NCBI GenBank assembly: GCA_037974335.1
Contig: CM075728.1
Coordinates: 112,277,476-112,341,475, forward strand
From: Prionace glauca
Taxonomy: Eukaryota > Chordata > Chondrichthyes > Carcharhiniformes > Carcharhinidae
Length of the DNA: 64,000 nucleotides
Reading direction: 5' to 3'
In this document: one piece after another, positions 20,503-29,800 of the stretch
Numbering within the stretch: the first letter of the stretch is position 1
How the letters are laid out: the number at the start of each line of letters is the position of its first letter
Notes under the pieces: model-generated
Told to the model about the DNA's origin: nothing
The model's input: the letters and a program-made list of their open reading frames with translations, nothing else
Databases searched by the model: none
Position numbers and translations under genes: made by a program

Positions 20503-20528
20503 CTACACTTGATCTTAGCCAAAAGGCC
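20503..20528 (-). other. U2 snRNA 5' fragment at the 3' end of the Keno-like LINE
   Basis: The minus strand gives GGCC followed by TTTTGGCTAAGATCAAGTG and TAG, that is U2 nt 11-36. It stands directly after the A-rich LINE tail and is followed by 17 unrelated bases before the head of SINE copy 2. The unit 2 copy is at 52564-52589. Confidence 0.8.
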
Positions 20529-20683
20529 AAAAAGCCATTTTTTTTCTCCAAAAATATACTTTATTCATAAAAATCTCAAATAAACTATTGCAAATGTACA
20601 GGGCTTTGAACTGCAAACAATGCAGAATCAAGACATTTTTACAGATCTGTACAAATTACAATGACTACATTTCAATACTTAAA
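20529..20683 (-). mobile_element. Keno-like LINE, 3' UTR end
   Basis: On the minus strand the LINE 3' UTR continues past the CR1 insertion, repeats a ~46-bp segment also present at 23060-23110, and ends 'tatgaataaagtatattttt', 'ggag' and an A-run at 20540, directly against the U2 fragment. The unit 2 copy is at 52590-52744. Confidence 0.72.
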
Positions 20684-23035
20684 ATGCTGTGTAATGAGGC
20701 GGGTAGAATTAGGGACCTTGCGGTGAAGGATCCTCTTGGAGAGAGTGATCATTGTATGGTGGAGTTTCTGGTGCAGATGGAGGAGGAGAAAGTGGGTTCC
20801 CGGACACGCGTCCTTTGTTTGAATAGAGGGGAGTATGGTAGGATGAGAGAAGAATTGGCGAATGTGGACTGGGGGAGTGCGTTGGAAGGAGGGTCTGCTG
20901 AGGAGCTGTGGTGGATCTTTAAGGAGATCTTTCTTGGTGCTCAGCAGAAATTTATTCTGATGGTTAAAAAGGACAGTAGGAGGAGAGGTAATAAGCTGTG
21001 GATAACGAAGGAGGTGAAGGAAAGTGTTAAATTAAAAGCGGAGGTGTTTAGAGTAGCTAAGAGCAGTGGGCGAGAAGAGGATTGGGAAAGGTTTAAATGT
21101 CAACAAAAATTGACAAAGAAGTTGATAAAGAAGGGTAGGAGAAGCTATGAGGCTGGGCTAGCACTTAATGTAAAAAAGGATAGCAAGAGTTTTTATAAAT
21201 ATATAAAAAGGAAGAGGCTGGCTAGGGTGAACGTTGGTCCTTTAGAGGATGAGAAAGGGGAGCTAGTGGTAGGGGATGGGGATATGGCTAAGGTCTTGAA
21301 TAACTTTTTTGTTTCTGTCTTCACGGAGGAGGACGTGAATAATTTGCCGGGTATTAGCGATGGAAAGGTGGTAGGAATGGAGGGTCTTAATGACATTACT
21401 GTTACTAGAGAGGTGGTGCTCAACAGACTGGAGGGGCTGATTGTGGACAAGTCCCCAGGACCGGATGGAATGCATCCGAGGGTTCTGAAAGAAATGGCGG
21501 AGGTGATAGTGGATGCCTTGGTGGTTATTTTCCAGACGCCGCTGGATTCCGAGGAAGTGCCGGAAGATTGGAAAACACCTAATGTTACGCCGTTGTTTAA
21601 GAAGGGTGCCAGGCAAAAGGCGGGGAATTATAGGCCGGTTAGTTTAACGTCTGTGGTAGGTAAAATGTTAGAATCCGTCATTAAGGAGGAAATAGCGAGG
21701 CATCTTGAGGGGAATTGCTTGATAGGGCGGACGCAACACGGTTTCATTAAAGGGAAGTCGTGTCTGACAAATTTACTGGAGTTCTATGAGGATGTGTCTA
21801 GGGCAGTGGATAGAGGAGAGCCGGTGGATGTGGTCTTTCTGGATTTTCAGAAGGCGTTTGACAAGGTACCTCACAAGAGGTTATTGCAGAAGGTCAGGGG
21901 ACATGGAGTTGGGGGTAGGGTGTTAGCGTGGATAGAGGATTGGTTGTCAAATAGGAGGCAGAGAGTGGGGGTCAATGGGTGCTATTCGGATTGGCGGTTG
22001 GTGACTAGTGGGGTGCCCCGGGGTCGGTGCTGGGGCCTCAGCTATTTACCATTTATATAGATGATCTGGAGGAGGGAACCGAGTGCAGGGTGTCGAAATT
22101 TGCTGATGACACCAAGATTGGGGGAAAGGCAAATTGTGAGGAGGGTGTGGAGAGTCTGCAGAAGGATCTAGATAGGCTGGGCGAATGGGCCAGGAAATGG
22201 CAAATGGAATTTAATGTTGGCAAGTGTGAGGTGGTCCACTTTGGTAGGAGGAATGGTAGGAAGGACTATTACTTACGTGGCGAAAAACTGCAGCAGGCGA
22301 CGGTGCAGAGGGACCTCGGGGTCCTTGTGCATGAGTCGCAAAAACCCAGCTTGCGGGTGCAGCAGGTGGTCAGGAAGGCGAATGGGATGCTGGCCTTCAT
22401 AGCGAGGGGGATTGAATATAAAAGTAGGGAGGTCTTGCTGCAGCTGTATAGGGCATTGGTGAGGCCGCAGCTGGAGTACTGTGTGCAGTTTTGGGCGCCA
22501 CAACCGAGCAAGGATATTTTGGCCCTGGAGGGAGTGCAGAGGAGGTTTACTAGGCTGATACCGGAGTTGAGGGGATTGAGCTATGAGGAGAGGCTGAATA
22601 AACTAGGCTTGTACTCGTTAGAGTTTAGAAGAATGAGGGGAGATCTCATGGAGACGTATAAGATGATGAATGGGATGGATAGGATAGAGGTGGAGAGACT
22701 CTTCCCGCTCAAAAAAGACAGTAGGACGAGGGGGCACAGCCTCAAGATAAAGGGGAGGCCATTTAGAACAGAGTTGAGGAGGAACTTCTTCACTCAAAGG
22801 GTGGTGAATCTCTGGAATTCTCTGCCCGTTGAAGTGGTGGAGGCTGCCTCGCTAAATATTTTTAAGAAACGGGTTGATGGGTTTTTGATAAGAGAAGGGA
22901 TTAAGGGTTATGGGGAGAGGGCAGGAAGGTGGAACTGAGCCAAGACAGATCAGCCATGATCTTATTGAATGGCGGGGCAGGCTCGAAGGGCTAGATGGCC
23001 TACTCCTGCTCCTATTTCTTATGTTCTTATGTTCT
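20684..23035 (+). mobile_element. CR1 LINE, 5'-truncated, nearly intact RT, inserted in the Keno-like LINE
   Basis: The plus strand encodes the end of the endonuclease (GESDHCMVEF) and a full CR1 reverse transcriptase: [68 protein letters not shown], then KFADDTKIGG, WQMEFNVGKCEVVHFG, SYEERLNKLGLYSLEFRRMR and [18 protein letters not shown]. One single-base frameshift near 22020-22030, in the VP-RG-SVLGP box, splits it into frames ending at 22060 and starting near 22027. The 3' end has TTATGTTC repeats at 23015-23035. It is the best-kept LINE in the unit, hence probably the youngest. Confidence 0.95.
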
Positions 23036-25980
23036 AAAACGATAACTGTGCCTCAATATTTACAGATTTGTACTAATTACAATGATTACATTTTAATACT
23101 TAAAACTATATACATGCCTCAGTAAATTACTGTATGCCGTTATTGCTCAGATTGGCACACAGTTACGCAGGTCGAGGGTATTCTGCAGTTCCTGGGCCCT
23201 CGGTCTGCCTCCGTTAAAGGCCTTACAGTGTGGCCTTTCCCCATTCTGCCTTTGCGGCGGCTGCCCCAAGCTTCAGCCCGTCCCTCAGCACGTAGTCCTG
23301 GACCTTGGAATGTGCCAGTCTGCAACACTCGGTCGAGGACAGTTCTTTCAGCTGGAAGATCAGCAAGTTTCGGGTGGACCAAATGTATCCTTCACCGAGT
23401 TGATGACCTTCCAGCAGCTATTTGTCTCGGTGTGAGTCCCCGGAAACAGCCCGTAGAGCACAGAGTCCTGCGTCACCGAGCTGCTTGGGATGAACCTCGA
23501 CAAATACCACTGCATCTCACTCCAGACCTTCTTTGCAAAGGCACATTCTACAAGGAGATGTGCGACCGTCTCATCAGCCCCGCAGCCGCTTTGAGGGCAG
23601 CGTGCAGTGATGTGGAGACCTCGAGTGTGCATAAAGGATCTGACGGGGAGTGCCCTTCTCACCACCAGCCAAGCCAGATCTTGGTGCTTGTTTGCCAGTT
23701 CTGGTGATGAGGCGTTCGGCCAGATGACACTGACAGTCTGCTCAGGGAACCATCCGACAGGATCCGCCGTCTCCTTTTCTCTCAGGGCCCCAAGGACGTT
23801 ACGCGCTAACCATTGCTTAATCGCCATGTGGTCAAAGGTATGTTTGCGGAAAAATTTCTCCATGAAGGACAGGTGCTGCGGTACAGTCCAACTACTCGGA
23901 GCGGCAGTGTAGCCAGACCCATCCTTTGCAACACTCGGAACAGGTAGAACCTCAAAAACTAGTGGTACTTGCTGTTAGTGTACCGAGGATCTACGCACAG
24001 CTTGATGCAGCCGCACACAAAGGTGGCCATCAGGATGAGGGCAGCGTTGGGATCACTTTTCCCTCCGTTCTCTGGAGATTTGTGCATTGCTTCCCTCCAG
24101 ACGCGATCCACCTTTGATCTCCAGATAAACTTAAAGATGGCCCGCGTCACTGCTGCAGCGCAGGATTTGGGCATAGGCCACACCTGCACCACGTACAACA
24201 ACACGGACAGCATCTCACACCGGATCACCAGGTTTTTTCCTGTCATGGAGAGGGAGCGTTGCTCCCTCAAGCTCCAGTTTCTGCCTGGCTTTGGTGATGC
24301 GCTTGTCCCAGTTTTTGGCATATGCCCCTGCCACTCCAAACCATATCCCCAGCACCTTCAGGTATTCTGCCCTGACGGTGAAGGGGACAAAGGATTTGTC
24401 GGCCCAGTTCCCAAAGAACATGGCCTCGCTCTTACCCTGGTTGACTTTGGCTCCCGAGGCCAGCTCGAACTGCTCGCAGACCTGGAGGAGCCTGCGAACA
24501 GACGAGGGGTCCGAGCAGAAGACAGCCACGTCATCCATGTATAGGGAGGCTTTGACCTGCGTGCCTCCGCTGCCTGGAATTGTCACCCCTTTGATGCCTG
24601 GGTCGCTTCTGAGGGCCTCGGCAAAGGGTTCAATGCAACACACAAAAAGGACGGAGGAGAGAGGGCAGCCCTGTCTGACTCCAGACCTGATTTGGAAGCT
24701 ATCTGTTTCCCACCCATTGACTGAGACTGTGCTACTGATGTCTGTGTAGAGCAGCTGGATCCAATTGCGGATTCCCTCCGCAAAGCCCATTTTGGAGAGC
24801 ACATCCATCATGTAGCTGTGCGATATTCTGTCAAACGCTTTCTCCTGGTCTAGGCTGATGAGGCACGTATCCACCTGCCTGTCCTGCACGTAGGCGATCG
24901 TATCCCTGAGTAGCGCCAGGCTGCCAGAGATCTTCCTGCCGGGTACAGCACAGGTTTGATCAGGATGGATCACTGACCCCAGAGCAGACTTGACCCGGTT
25001 GACGATGACTTTGGACAGAATTTTATAATCCACGTTCAATAGTGAAATGGGTCGCCAATTTCGAATTTCCTCCCTTTCCCCCTTCTGCTTGTAGATGAGG
25101 GTAATGATGCCTTTCCTCATGGATTCTAACATCCTGCCTTCCTGAAGCATACTCTCGTATGCTTCCAGTAGGTCCGGGCCTGTCAAGTCCCACAACGCTG
25201 AGTAAAACTCAGCTGGTAAGCCGTTGCTTCTGGGAGTTTTACCCTTCTGAAAGGACTCAACGGCCTTGGTCAGCTCGTCCAGAGATACCGGTCTGTCCAG
25301 GCTGTCCCGTTCACTGTCGTCTAAGACCTTCGTGATAGGCGACAGGAAAGACTGGGAGGCCGTGCTGTCTGTCGGCTTCAGGTCGTACAGTCCGGCATAG
25401 AAGGATTTGCAGATCCTCAGAATGTCAGACTGCGATGACCCTACTGAGCCATCTTCTTCCTTCAAGCTGCTGATCACAGAGGTTTCTCTGTGTACCTTCT
25501 GGAAGAAGAAACGTGAACACTTTTTGTCCTTCTCCACGGAGCGGACCCTGGACCGGAAGATGACCTTGGCGGCCTCCGAGGCAAAGAGTGAGGCTTGCTG
25601 GCTCTTCACCTCCTGGAGCTCCTCCTTGACATCAACCCCCATCGACTGCAGTTGGAGCAGTTCCTGCATGCTTTCCTGGAGTTAGGACGTTTCCCCCCAT
25701 CTCTCCCTGGCCTTCTGAACCCCTTTGTGAATGAAGAACCTTTTGATGTTGTCTTTGATGGTTTCCCACCAGAGCGATGGAGACTCAAAGAAGGGTTTGA
25801 TGGTCCTCCAATCGTGGTAAACCCCCCTGAGTTCCTCAAGGTTCTCTGGGGTCAATAGTTCTACATTCAGCTTCCAGGACCCCCTGCCCACTTTCTGGTT
25901 TGCCTCCAGCTGACAGTCAGCCAGCAGGAGGCAGTGGTCAGAAAAGAAGCCCATTTTGGTGGAGCTGCAGGGGAGGAGAG
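23036..25980 (-). mobile_element. Tx1-clade, Keno-like LINE, 5'-truncated ORF2
   Basis: The minus strand starts near 25975 with the end of an APE-type endonuclease (FFSDHCLLLADC). It then has an RT domain with IYKQKGEREEIRNWRPISLL, SLDQEKAFDRISHSYM, GVRQGCPLSSVLF and a YMDDVAVFCSDP active-site box. The C-terminal zinc knuckle CPQSGCGADETVAHLLVEC lies near 23590. One in-frame stop (near 25684) and frameshifts near 24240 and 23.9 kb break it. The architecture is that of Tx1-clade LINEs. Keno, in that clade, is known to insert in U2 snRNA genes, and the U2 flank at 20503-20528 supports that placement. The 3' UTR continues at 20529-20683. Confidence 0.85.
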
Positions 25981-26238
25981 ATCTGCTCTGTCACAAATGG
26001 TCATGAAACCTGGAGAAATGTCAGAGAAGATTTAAGCCTTTGAACTGAGACTTGGAGGGAAAGATAGAATATGTCAGATTACATTCCATCAGGGATTAGT
26101 TGTAACAGTTTGTGAAGCAATGAATATAGAAGTGACATACACTTACGTAATCTGAGACTTTAGCAGAGTAAATGTAGTCAAAAACTAATGTAAAGTGCTC
26201 TCATATCTGTAACTATGTTACAATGAAGTCAGTGTTTT
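25981..26238. other. Short spacer between Keno-like LINE and U2-headed SINE
   Basis: AT-rich with no landmark. The exact 5' truncation point of the LINE is uncertain by about 20 bp. The unit 2 equivalent is 58042-58299. Confidence 0.4.
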
Positions 26239-26526
26239 GCTTTTTTCTACTTTTATTCCAATCAAATCAAGTCCGATTCAGAGTCTCAACAATTTGAGAC
26301 ATTCCCAATCCAAGTTGACAAGACAGGGCTCTCACCTCCTGTCTTGGGCTTGATCTATGATCCAATCTGATTGGAGTAAGCATACCTCCTCCTCCTCCAA
26401 GGCTTGATCTCATTTGCATCTTAGCCAGTCGGCCAAGATGCTGCTTTTAAAAATTGCTTCAAATGAAGCTAAAATGTAACCTAATGACTATAACCAAGCG
26501 CAGCCTGTTGATCTTAACCAAAAGGT
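26239..26526 (-). mobile_element. U2-headed SINE-like element, copy 1
   Basis: The minus strand runs from a shortened, decayed U2 head (CCTTTTGGTTAAGATCAA) through the common body ('gcttcatttgaagcaatttt'), the second U2-like stretch, 'caagacaggaggtgagagcc' and the tail 'attggaataaaagtagaaaa'. It lies about 225 bp before the signal-peptide exon. The unit 2 copy is at 58300-58587. Confidence 0.75.
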
Positions 26527-26693
26527 CAGCCAGTGTTTTGCCAGCCAGCAGGCTTTGTGAATTTACTGAAAATGTTCCAATCCAACAGCACAATAATATA
26601 AAATACTTCCCTTACATTTTTGTGTTTGAACTCTGTCCTGATAAGTAACATTTTACTGTTTTATAATCAAGCGTCCAAAGGTCATGTATTAAT

Positions 26694-26704
26694 GAAAGTG
26701 AAAG
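26694..26704 (+). promoter_or_regulatory. ISRE/IRF-like element before gene B
   Basis: GAAAGTGAAAG fits the GAAANNGAAA core bound by interferon regulatory factors and lies about 47 bp before the ATG. TATA-like TATAAAAT (26597-26604) and TATAAT (26662-26667) lie upstream, so the element could be in the core promoter or the 5' UTR. Interferon control would suit an immune ligand. This is a motif match only. Confidence 0.45.
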
Positions 26705-26750
26705 ACACAGTTTGATTTGCAGCTATTGTGCATGAACATAGTTCTTGAAA

Positions 26751-26832
26751 ATGTTTCAGAAGGTCAACATTCTCACGACAAGGATGAAACTTTTGATTTT
26801 TTGCGGTGTTGTCTCATTGGTTTCGATATCAG
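26751..26832 (+). CDS. Signal-peptide exon, gene B
   Basis: ATG at 26751 opens a 27-codon frame with a basic start ([13 protein letters not shown]), a hydrophobic core ([11 protein letters not shown]) and a small-residue end (SIS), then the donor TCAG/GTGAAA in phase 1. The internal Met at codon 12 could also start a compact 16-residue signal. It has no Ig exon after it inside unit 1. The first phase-compatible exon downstream on this strand is the V exon at 36608. Joining the two gives an uninterrupted secretory reading frame. Single-exon signal peptides in phase 1 are standard for Ig-superfamily genes. Confidence 0.72.
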
Positions 26833-29800
26833 GTGAAAGATTATTGATCTAATTTCTTTTAGTATTTGTATAATAACAAAATATGGGTGAATAAGAAAAG
26901 CATTTGGAGAACTTTCGCTTTTGTGGCAGCCAACACCCACAAGTAAAAAGAGAAACTGTTGGAAATTCTAAGCAGACAACAACTGTGGAGAGGTTACAGA
27001 TTTACCTTCCATCAGAACCAGAAAAAAGTTAGTGAAGTAACAGGTTTAAAACAAGTGCATAGACAGGGCAAAGCGGGGAGGACAGGAAGAAAAGAGTAAG
27101 TCTGTGACAGTGTGAAAATCTAGAGTGATTATGTGATTAAAGAGATAATGATGCAGTGCAAAGTAAAAGGTAATGGGACAAGCAGAGAGATAAATCATGG
27201 AATCATAGAATAAATGGGCCCAGAGAAGGTGTAAATGAGAATAGTAGAATGGCTTCTGTTCAAAAAATGAGGCAGAATTCATGACCTGAAACTGTTGAAT
27301 TCAGTGTTGATCCCAGAGGCTGTGAGGTTCTGAATCAACAGATTGAGCTGCTGTTCTTCGAGCTTACATTGAGCTTCAGTAGAACAGTGCAGGAGGCTGG
27401 GGACACAGAAGTTGGAGTGCAAATGAGGTAGAGTGTTACAATCACTATCAACAGTTTGGGGGTCTTCAAACTGAAAAGAGGCGTTCCACAAAGCAGTCAC
27501 ATAGTCTGTGCTTTGTCATGTTATTGTAAAAGATACTGCATCTTTTGTACCAAATGTGGTAAATTGAAATATGCTCTTTCATTTGGAAGAGACTTTAAGG
27601 CCAAGGCTTTGGGAAAGGAGGAGGTTAAAATGAAGGTGTTACATTTCCTGCACTTGCAAAGGAAGATATCACAGGAAGGAACAGATATTGGTTCTGCTAA
27701 TGGGTGTCACAGGTGGAGTGGACCCTTTGCAATGCTGAAAGGAATGGAAAGGGGAGGCTATGTTTGGTGGTCTTAACATGCTGAAGGTAGCAGAAATGAG
27801 GTAGAATGACCCATTGAATGTGGAGGCATGTGAGTTGGAATGTAAGGATGTAGCAATCCTATTGTGGTTCTTGGTGGAAAGGACAGAAAGTGAAAGCAGA
27901 AATGTAGGAAATGAAATGGACCCTCAGTTGTTGAAAAAGAAAGCATAGTGTCGAGTTGGTATCAAAGTTGTCATTGTTTATACAGATGCCATGGAGACAG
28001 AGAAACTGAGAGAATGGCATGGAATCCTTACAAAAAAGCCAGGTGGAGGAAGTGTAGTTTCTCATTCTGAACTCTGTTTCTCACTCCACAGATGCTGCCT
28101 GACCTGTTGAGTATTTCTAGCTTATTTTTGATTTTAACTCAAATGCCCATCTTCTACAATATTTTATTATTAATATTTACCATTGTGAAGATAATAGTAA
28201 AATCCATTTGTTGCTGCTTAGTAAAAGTGCAAATCGACTGTAGTAATCAGTACTCTGGTGCAGATGGTGTGTATCAAAATCTGGCTTCACAGCTCTGCCT
28301 AATCTTAATTCCCATCAGATTCTAGATAAATCCATTTCTGATAGGGATTGCTGGATAACATCTATATGTCATACATAGATGTACAGCATTAGCAAAATTT
28401 TAGCTTCTAAATTGTTGCTAATGTGGAATTATTTAAGTATCGTCATAATTTGTAAATTACTATCCCTTTAACCCTCCAGGAAGGATATTTAGACATAGTT
28501 AATTTTATATTGAAAACAACAATACCTCTGCTAGTTAATAAGATAACTAATCATGTTGTGAATATAGTTGATATTTTTCAGCGGTTGCATCTTTTCTGCT
28601 CATTGTTTTTCGAAATAATTTAAGAAGATCTCTGCAATGCTTGGAAATTATTAAATAAGAAAAACTCTTGAGATGCACAGTGATCTAGGTGACCTTGTGA
28701 ATGAATTGCAAATCATGTATGCAGGTCCAGCAAGTAATTAGTGAAGCTAATAGAATGTTGCGGGAAATTGATTACAAAAGTAGGGTGGTTATGCTTCAGT
28801 TGTTCAGAGCATTGATGAGACCACATCTGGAGTATGGTGTAGAGCATTGATCTCTTTTAAGTAAAATGTGAATACATTAGAAGCAGTTCAGAGCATATTT
28901 ACTAAACCTGCCAGGAATGGATGGGCTGTCTTAAAGTCATAGAGTCATAGAAGTTTACAGCATGGAAACAGGCCCTTCGGCCCACCTTGTACATGCCATC
29001 CTTTTTGTTAAAACTCCTAAACTAATCCCAATTGCCTGCATTTGGCCCATAGCCCTCCATTCCCATCGCACCCATGTAAATAAATGCTTTTTAAAAGATA
29101 AAATTATACCTGCCTCTACTATACCTCTGGTAACTTGTACCAGACACTCACCACCCTCTGTGTGAAAAAATTGCCCCTCTGGACACCTTTGTGTCTCTCC
29201 CCTCTCACCTTAAACCTATGCCCTCTAGTTTGAGACTTCCCTACCTTTGGGAAAATATATTGACTATCTACCTTGTCTATGCCCTCATTATTTTATAGAC
29301 TTCTATAAGGTCACCCCTCAGCTCCCAATCCCAGTAGCATCCTAGTAAATGTTTTCTGCACTCTTTCTAGTTTAATAATATCCTTTCTATAACAGGGTGA
29401 CCAGAATAGCACACAGTATTCCAAGTATGGCCTTAACAATGTCTTGTACAACTTCAACAAAATGTCCCAACTCCTGTATTCAGTGATCTGACTGATGAAA
29501 CCAAAGCATGCCGAATGCCTTCTTCACCGCTCTGTCCACCTGAGACTGTGATTTCAAGGACCTGTGAACATGTACCCCTTGATCTGTTTGTTCTGTAACT
29601 CTCCCCAACACCCTACCATTAACTGAGTAAGTCCTGTCCTGGTTCAATCTACCAAAATGCATTACTTCGCATTTGTCTAAATTTATCTCCATCTGTCATT
29701 CGTCAGCCCACTGGCCCAATTGATCGAGATCCCGCTGCAATTGGACATAACCTTCCTCATTGGCAACCATGCCACCAATCTTGATGTCATCTCAAACTTA

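Noticed and set aside
20588-22060. A 490-codon open frame as a host gene
   Set aside because: All of it after about residue 33 is CR1 endonuclease end and reverse transcriptase. The first part is chance reading through the flanking LINE 3' UTR.
24215-25669. A 484-codon minus frame as a host gene
   Set aside because: It has RT motifs including the YMDD box and belongs to the Keno-like LINE.
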